Shown: in pieces, positions 20,660-30,954 of the stretch | How the letters are laid out: each line of letters opens with the position of its first letter | Numbering within the stretch: position 1 is the stretch's first letter | The notes under the pieces: model-generated | The model's input: only the letters and a program-made list of their open reading frames with translations | Told to the model about the DNA's origin: nothing | The model's database searches: none | DNA from: Neobacillus cucumis | GTDB lineage: Bacteria > Bacillota > Bacilli > Bacillales > Cytobacillaceae | Assembly (NCBI RefSeq): GCF_002860255.1 | Contig: NZ_PGVE01000090.1 | Coordinates: 62,001 to 126,000, forward strand | Length of the DNA stretch: 64,000 nucleotides | Direction of reading: 5' to 3' | Translations under genes and position numbers: made by a program

Positions 20660-20684
20660 ATTCGACAATGCAACAAAAATTCCT
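20660..20684 (-). promoter_or_regulatory. SigH-type spo0A promoter overlapped by a 0A box
   Basis: On the minus strand AGGAATT (20678-20684) and GAAT (20660-20663) are separated by 14 bases, close to the SigH consensus RWAGGAXXT-N14-HGAAT. A perfect 0A box, TGTCGAA at 20661-20667, overlaps the -10 element, so phosphorylated Spo0A could directly affect its own promoter. Confidence 0.65.
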
Positions 20685-20790
20685 CTCATTTTTTTAATAA
20701 TTGTTAAAATAGTGATAAAATCTTATCTTTTCTTTGTTTTACTTCCTTTTTCGACTTAAATCGCATAATTACCATAATATAACTGGCTTT

Positions 20791-20797
20791 TGTCGAA
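20791..20797 (+). promoter_or_regulatory. Upstream 0A box in the spo0A control region
   Basis: TGTCGAA is a perfect 0A box on the plus strand, about 220 bases before the spo0A start. A near match, AGTCGAA on the minus strand around 20750-20756, lies between it and the promoter. Clusters of 0A boxes are known upstream of spo0A in Bacillus. Confidence 0.5.
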
Positions 20798-20809
20798 AAA
20801 TCTATTTCC

Positions 20810-20846
20810 AAAAAAGAAGCAAAATAGGTATTTACGCCTATTTTGC
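20810..20846 (-). terminator. Terminator of spoIVB
   Basis: GCAAAATAGG and CCTATTTTGC form a perfect 10-base stem with an 8-base loop, followed on the minus strand by TTCTTTTTT, directly after the spoIVB stop. Confidence 0.85.
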
Positions 20847-20853
20847 TTGAAAA

Positions 20854-22143
20854 TTAACTAGCTTTATCCTTTGGTGTTTCGTATATATTAATTCCAGCTT
20901 CATTCAGCATCCACTCAATATGAACTCCATAGCCTGATGTAGGATCATTGACAAAGACATGGGTTACAGCTCCAACAAGCTTACCATTTTGAATAATTGG
21001 GCTTCCACTCATCCCCTGTACAATGCCTCCTGTTTTTTCAAGCAGCTTTGGATCGGTTACTTTGATAACCATGCCTTTTGTGGCCGGAAACTTTTGCGGG
21101 ATTGTACTAACAATTTCAATATCAAACTCTTCTACTTTGTCATCATTAACCACGGTTAAAATTTTAGCAGGTCCTTCTTTAACCTGATGTGATAAAGCAA
21201 TTGGAAGTGGTTTATCCAATATTCCATTTTTTAAATCCTTGTTTAATTCTCCGAAGATTCCAAACGGGCTATTCTTTTGAATATTTCCAACAATTTCATG
21301 GTCTGAAGAAAAACGTGCAAGTTTTTCACCTGGGTCTCCATTGCTGCCTTTTTCAATTGAAGTGACAGTCGAACGAACAATTTGACCATCTTCTACAACA
21401 ATTGGTTTTTTTGTATCCATGTCTGAAATCACATGACCAAGGGCACCATACTTTTTAGATTGTGGATGAACAAAGGTCATGGTTCCAATTCCTGCTGCAG
21501 AATCTCTAATATACAATCCAAGCTTATAAGTGTTTTCCCCTTTATCTTTTAAGGGAGTCAGCTTGGTTTTAAATTTTCCACTTTCTCGGCTGATGACTAG
21601 ATTGAGGGGTTTACCATCTTGCCCTGCCGATTGGACATATGGGGCTACGTCTGTCATTTTCTCAATTTTACTGCCATTGATTTCGGTAATGATGTCTCCT
21701 ACTTTAATTCCTGCAATTTCACCTGGAGATTTTTTTCCGTTTGTTGTGTTGATTAGATGGTGACCAACCACCAATACTCCAACCGTATTTAATTTTACAC
21801 CGATTGATTGTCCGCCTGGTAAAACACGAAAGTCTTTTAAGACACGTACATCGACCTTTTTAATGGGGATCCCTGCATACTCTAAAAGCATTTCATTCTT
21901 GCCGTGTTCGTTAGCTTTAACAGATACCGACGTTTTTTCCTGATTTAGTGTGATATTTGAATTGTGAGAACTAAGGGCGGCTGTTACCGGGGCAGCCTTT
22001 TGAAACGTATAATCTTGTCCTTCAAAAACAGTTATTGATTTTGGTATTGAAAGGTATTGCTGTAAGGGCTGAAAAAAAATAAGGCTAATTAATGAAACAA
22101 GGAGAATTCCACCAATAATCTTTCTAATTATTTCTAACTTCAA
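20854..22143 (-). CDS. spoIVB: SpoIVB serine peptidase (stage IV sporulation)
   Basis: The protein is a secreted, membrane-anchored S55 family serine peptidase made in the forespore; it signals to SpoIVFA to release pro-sigma-K processing. An N-terminal membrane helix ([14 protein letters not shown]) is followed by a PDZ domain (about 110-190; [19 protein letters not shown]) and the peptidase domain with the nucleophile in [12 protein letters not shown] and a His in [15 protein letters not shown] at 22143 is chosen because AGGAG lies 10 bases before it; GTG at 22152 is only 1 base from that site. It follows recN, as in B. subtilis. Confidence 0.96.
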   Translation of the reverse strand: MKLEIIRKIIGGILLVSLISLIFFQPLQQYLSIPKSITVFEGQDYTFQKAAPVTAALSSHNSNITLNQEKTSVSVKANEHGKNEMLLEYAGIPIKKVDVRVLKDFRVLPGGQSIGVKLNTVGVLVVGHHLINTTNGKKSPGEIAGIKVGDIITEINGSKIEKMTDVAPYVQSAGQDGKPLNLVISRESGKFKTKLTPLKDKGENTYKLGLYIRDSAAGIGTMTFVHPQSKKYGALGHVISDMDTKKPIVVEDGQIVRSTVTSIEKGSNGDPGEKLARFSSDHEIVGNIQKNSPFGIFGELNKDLKNGILDKPLPIALSHQVKEGPAKILTVVNDDKVEEFDIEIVSTIPQKFPATKGMVIKVTDPKLLEKTGGIVQGMSGSPIIQNGKLVGAVTHVFVNDPTSGYGVHIEWMLNEAGINIYETPKDKAS

Positions 22144-22240
22144 ATCCTTCACTCTCCTCGCTTCTTTTCACTGCACTTATAAAAATGGCTACATCTATAA
22201 TTTTGCCTCCTTGACAATCATTTATAACTTGCTTCAACAT

Positions 22241-22269
22241 AAAAAAGCTACCCAATTTGGATAGCTTTT
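22241..22269 (-). terminator. Terminator of recN
   Basis: AAAAGCTA and TAGCTTTT with inner CC/GG pairing form a hairpin with a T run on the minus strand, touching the recN stop codon. Confidence 0.75.
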
Positions 22270-23957
22270 CATTTTATCTTATTTTTACCAGCTAATTGCA
22301 ATAATTCTTCTGCATGTTTTTTGGTTAAATCGGTGATTTCCGTACCAGATATCATCCGGCCTATTTCTTTTATTTTCTCGTTTGTCTTTAACGGTGTTAC
22401 AGAGGTTTTGGTGCGGCCGCCCTTAATAATTTTTGCAATAAACAAGTGTGTATCAGCCATAGCTGCCACTTGTGGTAAATGAGAAATACAAAGCACTTGA
22501 GAACCGGAAGCCACTTTATAAATCTTTTCAGCAATGGATTGGGCTACTCTTCCACTGACTCCGGTATCGACTTCATCAAAGATAATCGAAGTTACCCCTT
22601 GGTGTTTGGAGAAGATACTTTTTAATGCCAGCATGATACGGGACAATTCTCCTCCAGAGGCCACCTTTGATAAGGGTTTAAGTGGTTCACCAGGATTCGT
22701 TGAAATATAAAACTCTACGTGGTCAACACCATTCTTCGAAAAATGATGGGATTCAGATTCAATTCGAATTTCAAAAATAGTTTTCTCCATATAGAGTTCT
22801 TTTAATTCTTTATGGATTAATTTTGTAAGCTTCTCTGCCCATTTGTGGCGAAGTTCTGTTAATTGTTTTGCTTCAAGGACTAAGTCTTTCTTAATAGACG
22901 TTAATTCCTTTTCTAGTTCACCAATATGCGTTTCTTTGTTTTGAAGGGTTTCAATTTCTTCCTCTATCTTGGCGGCATATTCTAAAATCTCTACGATTGT
23001 TTTACCATATTTTCGTTTTAACTGATTAATTTCATTTAAACGTCCTTCAATTTCATTTAATCTCTGCGGGTCATACTCTAGGACGTCCAGTTCATTTCGT
23101 AAAGTATATGCTGCGTCCTCTAATAAGTAAAAACTATTTGAAACCGAATCAGATAGCTCTTTGTAATTTGAATCAAGTGCAGCGGCGTCTTCAAGAGACC
23201 CCATAACTACTCCCATCCAATCAAGCCCCTTTTGTTCACCTTTTAAAGCATTATAGGCCGTTTGAATCGCTTCAAATACTTTTTCGAAATTCCCTAATCT
23301 ATTCTTCTCCTCAGCAAGTTCTTCATCTTCATTCGGCTTTAAATTTGCCTTTTGAATTTCATCTAATTGGAATTGTATTAAATCCAACCGATGAGCTGTC
23401 TGCTGATCATTTTCACTCAATAATTTAAGTTTATGCAATGTCTGCTCGTAACGTCTAAATACCTGTGAGTATTCATCTTGTGCCGGATTAATTTCTTCCG
23501 TTCCAAATTGGTCAAGTAATGGCAAATGTCTTGTTTCATCCATTAGCTCTTGATGTTCATGCTGACCATGGATATCTACAAGTGTTGCACCTAATTCCCT
23601 CAGGATAGAGATCGTCACAAGTTTTCCATTTATTCGGCAAACACTTTTCCCGCTTCGGGCAATGTCACGCCTTAAAATGACCATTCCTTCCTCAATATCA
23701 ATTCCAAACTCATATGCTTTTAACATCACTGGATGGTTTGGATCATCTATTTGAAATAGCCCCTCAATTACAGCCTTTTCTTCACCATGCCGGACAAATT
23801 CAGCTGATCCTCTGCCTCCGACTAGTAAGTGAATAGCATCAATGATAATGGATTTACCTGCACCTGTTTCCCCAGTTAATACTGTTAAACCTTTTTCAAA
23901 CGAGATAGATAAGTCTTCAATAATGGCGAAATTTTTAATTGATAGTTCTGCTAACAA
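22269..23957 (-). CDS. recN: DNA repair protein RecN
   Basis: The 562-residue SMC-like ATPase acts early in double-strand break repair. The Walker A motif is GETGAGKSIIIDAI near the N terminus; a long coiled coil fills the middle (about 160-370); the ABC signature appears as VASGGELSRIMLALK and Walker B as SIIFDEVDTGVSG. TTG at 23957 gives MLAELSIKNFAI, the usual RecN start, with GGGGGAG 6 bases upstream. An upstream in-frame start overlaps ahrC and lacks a ribosome site. The gene lies 16 bases after ahrC. Confidence 0.97.
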   Translation of the reverse strand: MLAELSIKNFAIIEDLSISFEKGLTVLTGETGAGKSIIIDAIHLLVGGRGSAEFVRHGEEKAVIEGLFQIDDPNHPVMLKAYEFGIDIEEGMVILRRDIARSGKSVCRINGKLVTISILRELGATLVDIHGQHEHQELMDETRHLPLLDQFGTEEINPAQDEYSQVFRRYEQTLHKLKLLSENDQQTAHRLDLIQFQLDEIQKANLKPNEDEELAEEKNRLGNFEKVFEAIQTAYNALKGEQKGLDWMGVVMGSLEDAAALDSNYKELSDSVSNSFYLLEDAAYTLRNELDVLEYDPQRLNEIEGRLNEINQLKRKYGKTIVEILEYAAKIEEEIETLQNKETHIGELEKELTSIKKDLVLEAKQLTELRHKWAEKLTKLIHKELKELYMEKTIFEIRIESESHHFSKNGVDHVEFYISTNPGEPLKPLSKVASGGELSRIMLALKSIFSKHQGVTSIIFDEVDTGVSGRVAQSIAEKIYKVASGSQVLCISHLPQVAAMADTHLFIAKIIKGGRTKTSVTPLKTNEKIKEIGRMISGTEITDLTKKHAEELLQLAGKNKIK

Positions 23958-23973
23958 AGAACTCTCCCCCAAT

Positions 23974-24423
23974 TTAAAGCATGTCAAGGAACCGGTTTGT
24001 AATAACCTCTGTATCTTCAGGTGTTCGACAAATTATTAACATTGTATCGTCACCACATATTGTTCCTAATATTTCATCCCAATCGAGATTGTCAATAAGT
24101 GCACCTATTGCCATAGCATTTCCAGGTAAACATTTCATCACGAGTAAATGCCCCGCTGAGTCAATTCTGACAAATGCGTCAATAAGTGCTCGTTTCAGTT
24201 TTTGCAGCGGGTTAAATCGCTGGTCTGCCGGCAAGCTGTATTTATAGCGTCCATCTGTTAAAGGTACTTTCACTAAATGTAATTCTTTAATATCTCTTGA
24301 GACGGTTGCCTGTGTTACGTTATAACCTGCGCTTTTTAACTCATCCACTAACTCATCCTGCGTTTCAATATCATTGCTTGCAATGATTTCTCTTATTTTA
24401 ATATGACGTTGACCTTTATTCAT
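23974..24423 (-). CDS. ahrC: Arginine repressor/activator AhrC (ArgR)
   Basis: The 149-residue hexameric regulator senses arginine, represses arginine synthesis and activates catabolism. The N-terminal winged helix carries the classical [19 protein letters not shown]; the C-terminal oligomerisation and arginine-binding domain has [17 protein letters not shown] and [14 protein letters not shown] with the conserved Asp pair. Length is standard. GGGGTG precedes the ATG. A good ARG box upstream of artP at 664-681 in this window is a likely target. Confidence 0.98.
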   Translation of the reverse strand: MNKGQRHIKIREIIASNDIETQDELVDELKSAGYNVTQATVSRDIKELHLVKVPLTDGRYKYSLPADQRFNPLQKLKRALIDAFVRIDSAGHLLVMKCLPGNAMAIGALIDNLDWDEILGTICGDDTMLIICRTPEDTEVITNRFLDML

Positions 24424-24537
24424 CTTTTCACCCCGTATAAAAGAACATTAGAGAATTTATCCAAATGTCCTATCTACCAATATGTTAGCCCATTTTTTAA
24501 GGAATGTACATTTTTTTATAAAAATACATTCACATGC

Positions 24538-24564
24538 AAAAGGATAGGCTTTTTTTGCCTACCC
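24538..24564 (-). terminator. Weak terminator-like hairpin at the end of tlyA
   Basis: GGGTAGGC-AAAAAAA-GCCTATCC on the minus strand forms an 8-base stem with one G-U pair, followed by only four T bases. It overlaps the tlyA stop codon, so it may attenuate rather than stop transcription into ahrC. Confidence 0.5.
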
Positions 24565-25395
24565 TTCTTCATTCTTTGTATGAAGTTCTTTATGGGATTC
24601 TTCCACAATTTCAGCTGGCTGAATCTGGAGTTGATTAATCCCTGTCTCTTGTTCACCTTCCCATAGGAGATGGAGCAAGAATTCTATATTTCCGTCTCCT
24701 CCAGTAATAGGGGAATAGGATAAATCTTTGACTACATAACCTTCCTTAATGGAAAAGTTAATGATCTTTTCTATAACCTGCAAATGAACTTTTTGATCTC
24801 GGACAATTCCTTTTTTGCCAACTTGTTCACGTCCAGCCTCAAATTGAGGTTTTACTAAGGCAATAATATCACTCCCAGGGATTAAAAGAGTCTTTAGTAC
24901 AGGTAGGATTAAAGTCAATGAAATAAATGATACATCGATGGTAGCAAAATTCGGCATTTCCCGGCTTAAATCAGCTGGCGTAACATAGCGAAAGTTCGTT
25001 CTTTCCATTACGACCACCCGTTCATCTTGACGCAGCTTCCAGGCTAACTGATTATAACCAACATCAAGTGCATAGGACATATTAGCTCCATTTTGCAGTG
25101 CACAATCTGTAAACCCTCCAGTTGAAGCCCCGATATCCAATAATACTTTGTCTTGAACATTCACATCAAAAACTTTTAATGCCTTTTCAAGCTTTAATCC
25201 GCCCCTGCTAACATACGGAAGAACATTCCCTTTTATATTTAAAGGAATATCAACCTTGACTTTCTCACCTGGTTTATCAAGACGTTCTTCATTTGTGTAC
25301 ACCAATCCTGCCATAATGGCTCTTTTTGCCTTTTCCCTAGTCTCAATCAGGCCTCTTTCTACTAATAAAACATCTAAACGCTCTTTATTTTTCAT
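24559..25395 (-). CDS. yqxC: TlyA family rRNA 2'-O-methyltransferase (YqxC)
   Basis: The 278-residue protein joins an N-terminal S4 RNA-binding domain (RLDVLLVERGLIETREKAKR) to an FtsJ-like SAM methyltransferase (LLDIGASTGGFTDCALQNGA; FATIDVSFISLTLILPVL; ALVKPQFEAGREQVGKKGIV). TlyA enzymes methylate ribose in 16S and/or 23S rRNA; older 'hemolysin' names are not supported by the domains. It is 4 bases downstream of dxs, so probably co-transcribed. Confidence 0.93.
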   Translation of the reverse strand: MKNKERLDVLLVERGLIETREKAKRAIMAGLVYTNEERLDKPGEKVKVDIPLNIKGNVLPYVSRGGLKLEKALKVFDVNVQDKVLLDIGASTGGFTDCALQNGANMSYALDVGYNQLAWKLRQDERVVVMERTNFRYVTPADLSREMPNFATIDVSFISLTLILPVLKTLLIPGSDIIALVKPQFEAGREQVGKKGIVRDQKVHLQVIEKIINFSIKEGYVVKDLSYSPITGGDGNIEFLLHLLWEGEQETGINQLQIQPAEIVEESHKELHTKNEEG

Positions 25396-25399
25396 GAAT

Positions 25400-27301
25400 T
25401 TATGCCCTTTGTTGTTTTTTTCTGGCCTTCGCTAAAACGGAAGTTCTCTTTATCACTTCTTCTGTAGTTAAACCGATTTCCTCCAGTAAGGAGTCAACAT
25501 CACCGTGTTCAATAAACTTATCTGGAATTCCCATTCTATCAATAATTGCATGGTGGTATCCCTGAGACTGGGCATATTCAAGAATTGCACTGCCAAATCC
25601 ACCCTGTAAAATGGCCTCCTCAAGGGTCAGAATCGGTATATTTTTTTCCAGAAGTGCTGTCAGCATGGTTTCATCCATCGGTTTTATAAACCTTGCATTG
25701 ATTACCTTAATAGAAAAACCCTGCTTTTCAAGATTCTTCGCAGCATCCATTGCCATTGGAATCGTAGTACCAAAGGTTAAAATCGCCGCATCTGTTCCTT
25801 CCTTTAGTGTCTCCCAAGTTCCAATCGGGATATTATGGAATTCTTCATCCATCTCTACTCCCAATCCATTTCCGCGCGGAAACCTCATGGCGATTGGTCC
25901 ATCGTTATAATTTAAAGCCGTATAAACCATATGCTGACCTTCATTTTCGTCTTTCGGCATCATTAGAACCATGTTTGGAATATGCCGTAAAAAAGCAATA
26001 TCAAATACTCCTTGATGTGTTTCGCCATCGGCTCCTACTAAACCAGCACGGTCGATCCCAATAAAAACATTTAAATTTTGCCTGCAAATATCGTGCAGGA
26101 CTTGGTCATAGGCACGTTGTAAAAAGGTTGAATAAATCGCTAAGAATGGCTTCATATTTTGGGTTGCTAATCCCGCTGCCACTGTGGCAGCATGCTGTTC
26201 TGCAATCCCCACATCAAACATTCGGTCAGGAAACTCACCTGCAAAGCCCTCTAGCTTCGAACCAACAGGCATTGCTGGAGTTATTGCCACAATTCTTTCA
26301 TCTTTTCTTGCTAGCTTTCGGACAGTTTCGCTTACAACACTGCTCCATGCAGGAGGTTGTTTTTTAGTTGGTTTAACAAAAGCACCTGTGTCCATTTTAT
26401 ATGGCCCAGTCCCGTGCCACGTCCCAATTTTGTCACTCTCAGCCGGCCTAAAACCCTTCCCCTTTTTCGTAATAACATGGAGAAGGACAGGCCCCTCCGT
26501 CTTTTTTGCATATTGGAGGTTTTCAAATAAATTTTCAAAATTATGGCCATCAATGGGTCCTAAATAGGTAAAGCCAAGTTCTTCGAAGAACATGCCTGAA
26601 ACAACCAAATATTTGAGGCTATCCTTGATTCTTTCCGCTGTCGCAGCGAGTTTTCCGCCAACTGCAGGAACTTTTTTCAAAAGTACTTCGAGTTCATCTT
26701 TTACCCATTGATATTTACCTGCGGTCCTCAATTGCCCAAGAATATTATGCAGAGCACCTACATTGGGAGCAATTGACATCTCATTATCATTAAGAACCAC
26801 AATCATGTCCTTTTTTTCATGACCAATGTGATTTAAGGCTTCAAGCGCCATTCCACCTGTTAAAGCACCATCACCGATAACAGGAACAACAAATGATTTC
26901 TCTTTTTTCAAGTCCCGTGCAATCGCCATTCCCATGGCAGCAGAAAGAGAAGTAGAGCTGTGTCCTGTCTCCCAGACATCATGTTCACTTTCAACACGTT
27001 TCGGGAATCCGCATAAACCCTTAAACTTCCTTAAGGTATCAAATTCACAAGCCCTTCCGGTTAAAATTTTATGAACATAAGATTGATGTCCAACATCCCA
27101 AATGAGTTTATCCTTTGGACTATCAAAGCATTTATGTAGAGCGATTGTTAATTCCACCACTCCCAAATTGGGCCCGATATGGCCTCCAGTCACAGACAAT
27201 TTTTCAATTAAAAACTCGCGTATTTCCTGACTAAGAGCTTCAAGCTCCTGATTCGACATCCCTTTTAAGAAGGATGGGTCCTTGATTGATAATAAATCCA
27301 T
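25400..27301 (-). CDS. dxs: 1-deoxy-D-xylulose-5-phosphate synthase
   Basis: The 633-residue thiamine-diphosphate enzyme condenses pyruvate and glyceraldehyde 3-phosphate, the first step of the MEP isoprenoid pathway. Seen are [32 protein letters not shown], the ThDP motif [16 protein letters not shown], and the transketolase region ([18 protein letters not shown]). ATG at 27301 gives [15 protein letters not shown], the usual family start, with a weak GAGTGG site. A second in-frame ATG at 27322 is possible. ispA upstream supplies the next isoprenoid steps. Confidence 0.97.
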   Translation of the reverse strand: MDLLSIKDPSFLKGMSNQELEALSQEIREFLIEKLSVTGGHIGPNLGVVELTIALHKCFDSPKDKLIWDVGHQSYVHKILTGRACEFDTLRKFKGLCGFPKRVESEHDVWETGHSSTSLSAAMGMAIARDLKKEKSFVVPVIGDGALTGGMALEALNHIGHEKKDMIVVLNDNEMSIAPNVGALHNILGQLRTAGKYQWVKDELEVLLKKVPAVGGKLAATAERIKDSLKYLVVSGMFFEELGFTYLGPIDGHNFENLFENLQYAKKTEGPVLLHVITKKGKGFRPAESDKIGTWHGTGPYKMDTGAFVKPTKKQPPAWSSVVSETVRKLARKDERIVAITPAMPVGSKLEGFAGEFPDRMFDVGIAEQHAATVAAGLATQNMKPFLAIYSTFLQRAYDQVLHDICRQNLNVFIGIDRAGLVGADGETHQGVFDIAFLRHIPNMVLMMPKDENEGQHMVYTALNYNDGPIAMRFPRGNGLGVEMDEEFHNIPIGTWETLKEGTDAAILTFGTTIPMAMDAAKNLEKQGFSIKVINARFIKPMDETMLTALLEKNIPILTLEEAILQGGFGSAILEYAQSQGYHHAIIDRMGIPDKFIEHGDVDSLLEEIGLTTEEVIKRTSVLAKARKKQQRA

Positions 27302-27464
27302 TTTTGGACCACTCACTTTCATACTTTTTCGTTCTTTACTATTTTATTACTAGTATTGGTATCTATATCTGAAAAAATAGCCGCTAACACACTAAGTGAT
27401 AACGGCAATTCAACATTCTCCGCATTTTGAGATCCATAAGAACATATAATTACTGCCTAAACAC

Positions 27465-28358
27465 CTAATGATCCCTTGAAGCAACTAAATCCGTTATCTC
27501 GTTTAGAAGAGTGGTATTTAAGTCTGTCTTTTCTAAGTAATCTTTTGACAGTTTAATCTGATTTTCAAGGGCAGCTTTTGCCCCTTCCAAGGATAATAGT
27601 TGTGGATAGGTGCTTTTTTGGTTAACTGTATCACTGCCAACTGGCTTTCCAATAAGTTGTTGATTGCCTATCAAGTCTAGAATATCATCCTGTATTTGGA
27701 AAGCAAGTCCAAGGTGATGAGCAAAGGCCGACAAGTTATGTAAAAGGCTGGCATTTGCCTGAGCCATTATGGCTCCTGCTACCACACTAAATTTTAGCAG
27801 CTTACCTGTTTTGTGAATATGTATATATTCTAGTTCCTCAAGAGAAAGGGCCTTGCCCTCTCCTTCCATATCAGCCACTTGACCGCCTACCATTCCCTCA
27901 GCACCAGCTGCTTTAGCCATTTCAATTACCAATTTCATTTTCGCAGATGGAGGCGTAAAATTTTCAGACAGCATATTTATTACTTCAAAACTATAAGTTA
28001 ACAACGCATCCCCTGCAAGGATTGCAATGGCATCTCCAAAAACTTTATGATTGGTGGGCTTACCTCTTCTTAAGTCATCATTATCCATGCTGGGCAGGTC
28101 ATCATGTATTAAAGAATAGGTATGAATCATTTCGATTGCACAAGCAGCCTGAATCCCTTTTTTAGGGTCAATTCCAAAAGCATCTAAGGTAGCAAACAGT
28201 AATAATGGGCGAATTCTTTTACCGCCTGCTTCAAGTGAATAAATCATTGAATCCTTAATTACGGAAGGGGCATCCAGTCTTTCTACCAGTCCTCGAAGTT
28301 CCCGATTAAGCAATAGCTGATATTCTTTTTTAAACGCATCAAGTAACCCGGTTTTCAA
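27465..28358 (-). CDS. ispA: Farnesyl diphosphate synthase (geranyltranstransferase)
   Basis: The 297-residue prenyltransferase makes farnesyl diphosphate from IPP and DMAPP. The first Asp-rich motif is in HDDLPSMDNDDLRRGKPT and the second in FQIQDDILDLIG; GGKRIRPLLLFA binds IPP. TTG at 28358 is the only reasonable start; it follows the xseB stop by 3 bases. It belongs to a folD-xseA-xseB-ispA type run conserved in Bacillus. Confidence 0.97.
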   Translation of the reverse strand: MKTGLLDAFKKEYQLLLNRELRGLVERLDAPSVIKDSMIYSLEAGGKRIRPLLLFATLDAFGIDPKKGIQAACAIEMIHTYSLIHDDLPSMDNDDLRRGKPTNHKVFGDAIAILAGDALLTYSFEVINMLSENFTPPSAKMKLVIEMAKAAGAEGMVGGQVADMEGEGKALSLEELEYIHIHKTGKLLKFSVVAGAIMAQANASLLHNLSAFAHHLGLAFQIQDDILDLIGNQQLIGKPVGSDTVNQKSTYPQLLSLEGAKAALENQIKLSKDYLEKTDLNTTLLNEITDLVASRDH

Positions 28359-28361
28359 GCC

Positions 28362-28595
28362 CTAATCCTCCTCTGGAATAGAAAAACGCTCTTTACGACC
28401 ATCCTCCGTAATAATTTGCGTAAGCTGTTCTTCCACAGTTTTTAATTTATCATGACAAAGTTTTGAAAGTTCCATACCTTCTTTATAGAAAGTAATAGCT
28501 TCTTCTAATGGAACGTCGCCTTCTTCAAGCTTTTCTACAATTTGTTCAAGCTTAGACATTGCCTCTTCGAAGGTTAAAGTTTTTTCATTAGTCAC
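28362..28595 (-). CDS. xseB: Exodeoxyribonuclease VII small subunit
   Basis: A 77-residue subunit of exonuclease VII, which degrades single-stranded DNA to oligonucleotides. The whole protein matches the family: [18 protein letters not shown], then [15 protein letters not shown] and a C-terminal helix with [11 protein letters not shown] start with AGGAGAG 8 bases upstream. It overlaps the xseA end by 8 bases, supporting coupled synthesis of the two subunits. Confidence 0.97.
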   Translation of the reverse strand: MTNEKTLTFEEAMSKLEQIVEKLEEGDVPLEEAITFYKEGMELSKLCHDKLKTVEEQLTQIITEDGRKERFSIPEED

Positions 28596-29943
28596 TAGCT
28601 TTTCTCTCCTTTATTGTTTCCACATTACAGTAAAGGCTTCCATCAGTTAATTGAATTTGTACTTGCTCATTCACCTTTACCTGCTTCACACTTTTAACTA
28701 ACAGATTATCCTCTGTATAGGCCAAACTATATCCCCGTTCCATTATTTTAAGGGGACTTAACGCCTGCAAGGTAGAAAGAATCCGGTCAAACTCTGTATG
28801 TTTTTTTTCGTATATTTGAGCAACGGTCCGATAAAGATCCTTTTGAGTTCGTTCAAAACGTTTTTTTGCCTCCTGCAGTCCTTCATTTGGGTGATTTCGC
28901 TGCAATCGTTTCGATAATATCTCATGCTGACCTTTTTTTACTAAGGACAATCTCGAGGTACCGCGCACTAACATTTCAGTTAACCGGTCCACCTGCTCAA
29001 GCTTTTGCTCATAAAGACGGTGTGGATATCGAAAGGCATATGATTTTTGAACACGATTTAAACGTTCTTTTTCAAACTTGAATTTTCCACTCATGCTGCG
29101 AATCAAACGGGCTTGCCGCTGTAATACTCTGTCCACCAGTTCTTCTATATGCGGGACAGCTAGCTCTGCTGCGCCTGTAGGTGTAGGTGCTCGTAAGTCA
29201 GCAACAAAATCAGCAATAGTAAAGTCGGTTTCATGGCCAACTGCTGATATGATCGGAATTTTGGATGAAAAGATTGCCCGTGCAGTTATTTCTTCATTAA
29301 AAGCCCATAATTCTTCAATGGACCCTCCACCCCGCCCCACAATTAAGACATCGATTTCCTCCATGTTATTGGCCATTTCTATGGCTTTAGCGATGGACGG
29401 TGCAGCGTTGTCTCCTTGAACGAGTGCTGGTAATACAAGAATATTAGCAATTGGATAACGCCTTTTGATGGTAGTAATAACATCTCTAATAGCAGCCCCA
29501 GTAGGAGAGGTTATTACACCGACGGTTCTCGGATACTGAGGAATGGCCTTCTTCGTTTCTGGAGCAAATAACCCTTCCGATTCTAACCTTTGTTTAAGTT
29601 GTTCATATGCTAAAAATAATTCACCAATGCCATCCGGCTGCATCTCTCTAATATAAATTTGGTATTGACCACTTGGTTCATATACACTGATTTCACCCTT
29701 AACTATTACCTTCATACCGTTTTCTGGTGAAAACTTCATAAAACGGGATTGTCCGGCAAACATTACTGCAAGAATCCGCGCTTTCTCATCCTTTAATGTA
29801 AAATACATATGTCCGCTAGAATGCTGCTTGAAATTTGAAATTTCGCCTCTAACGTGGACTTCTCGTAAATGGGGATCAGCGTCAAATTTCCGCTTTATGT
29901 ATTTGGTTAAAGCATTCACTGATAAATATCTTTGATCCTGCAT
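28588..29943 (-). CDS. xseA: Exodeoxyribonuclease VII large subunit
   Basis: The 451-residue large subunit has an N-terminal OB-fold ([34 protein letters not shown]) and the catalytic domain ([61 protein letters not shown] region), followed by a long helical segment. All expected motifs are present and the length is normal. Start ATG at 29943, with a GGAGC-type site upstream. Confidence 0.98.
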   Translation of the reverse strand: MQDQRYLSVNALTKYIKRKFDADPHLREVHVRGEISNFKQHSSGHMYFTLKDEKARILAVMFAGQSRFMKFSPENGMKVIVKGEISVYEPSGQYQIYIREMQPDGIGELFLAYEQLKQRLESEGLFAPETKKAIPQYPRTVGVITSPTGAAIRDVITTIKRRYPIANILVLPALVQGDNAAPSIAKAIEMANNMEEIDVLIVGRGGGSIEELWAFNEEITARAIFSSKIPIISAVGHETDFTIADFVADLRAPTPTGAAELAVPHIEELVDRVLQRQARLIRSMSGKFKFEKERLNRVQKSYAFRYPHRLYEQKLEQVDRLTEMLVRGTSRLSLVKKGQHEILSKRLQRNHPNEGLQEAKKRFERTQKDLYRTVAQIYEKKHTEFDRILSTLQALSPLKIMERGYSLAYTEDNLLVKSVKQVKVNEQVQIQLTDGSLYCNVETIKERKASD

Positions 29944-29973
29944 GTGAAGCTCCTTTTGACGAAAGAATAAAAC

Positions 29974-30052
29974 TGTCCTTATCTATTATACAATTAGCTC
30001 TATTGTTTGTCTGTAAAAACACAAAATAGCTAATTGTAATAAGATAAGGACA
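29974..30052. repeat. Long imperfect inverted repeat between folD and xseA
   Basis: Arm 1 (29974-29999) is TGTCCTTATCT followed by ATTATACAATTAGCT; arm 2 (30028-30052) is its near complement, with one or two indel differences. The arms are about 25 bases each with a 28-base spacer. It would form a long AT-rich hairpin. On the minus strand it lies downstream of xseA's start region and upstream of nothing else, so it may end folD transcription or be a small repetitive element. Confidence 0.6.
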
Positions 30053-30062
30053 ATCATTTTAC

Positions 30063-30920
30063 CTAATCTCGATTTAGACTTTCTGCAGCAGATTTAACAG
30101 TATTATACATAAGCATGGTAATGGTCATAGGGCCAACTCCTTTTGGAACCGGAGTGATATAACCAGCCTTTTTCGCTACTTCATCAAAAGCAACATCACC
30201 GCAAAGTTTACCAGCTTCATTTCGGTTTATCCCAACATCAATAATAACAGCCCCATCCTTAACATGCTCTGCTTTTATAAAGTTTGGAATTCCAACCGCT
30301 GCGACAAGGATATCAGCTTGGTTTGTATGTAATGGTAAATCTTTTGTTTTTGAATGACAGTAGGTAACTGTCGCATCTTGATTTAGGAATAATTGACCAA
30401 CTGGCTTTCCAACAATATTACTTCTTCCTACTACGACGACATGTTTACCAGGAATGGAAATACCAGTTTCCTCGAGTAACACCATTATCCCATACGGAGT
30501 ACAAGGTAAAAATGCATTTTGGCCAGTCATCATTCTGCCAATATTGATTGGGTGGAAACCATCTACATCCTTTGACGGAGAAATCGATTCAATTACCTTC
30601 TTTTCATCAATATGCTTTGGAAGTGGCAACTGTACCAAGATTCCATGTATATCAGGTGTTTCGTTTAATTCGGCGATTTTCGCTAATAATTCTTCTTCTG
30701 AAACCTCTTCTTGCATTTCAATTAATATTGAGTTCATTCCTAGTTCATGACATGCCTTTTCCTTATTTCTTACATAGGTCCTTGATGCATGATTATTCCC
30801 TACTAGAATTACAGCTAATCCTGGTGTAACGCCAAGATTTTTAAGTCTTATAACCTCTTCGGCAATTTCAACCCTTTTTTTCTCTGCAATTTCTTTTCCG
30901 TTGATAATTTGTGCTGTCAT
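30063..30920 (-). CDS. folD: Bifunctional methylenetetrahydrofolate dehydrogenase/cyclohydrolase FolD
   Basis: The 285-residue enzyme interconverts 5,10-methylene-, 5,10-methenyl- and 10-formyl-THF in one-carbon metabolism. Motifs: YVRNKEKACHELGM with the catalytic Lys, GILVQLPLPKHID, DVDGFHPINIGRM, and the NADP-binding VVVGRSNIVGKP, ending with TPVPKGVGPMTITML. Two adjacent ATG codons are possible; 30920 leaves 7 bases to GGGAGG and 30923 leaves only 4. Confidence 0.98.
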   Translation of the reverse strand: MTAQIINGKEIAEKKRVEIAEEVIRLKNLGVTPGLAVILVGNNHASRTYVRNKEKACHELGMNSILIEMQEEVSEEELLAKIAELNETPDIHGILVQLPLPKHIDEKKVIESISPSKDVDGFHPINIGRMMTGQNAFLPCTPYGIMVLLEETGISIPGKHVVVVGRSNIVGKPVGQLFLNQDATVTYCHSKTKDLPLHTNQADILVAAVGIPNFIKAEHVKDGAVIIDVGINRNEAGKLCGDVAFDEVAKKAGYITPVPKGVGPMTITMLMYNTVKSAAESLNRD

Positions 30921-30954
30921 CATTGTTCCTCCCAGTCCCTAGAAAAATAGTTAA

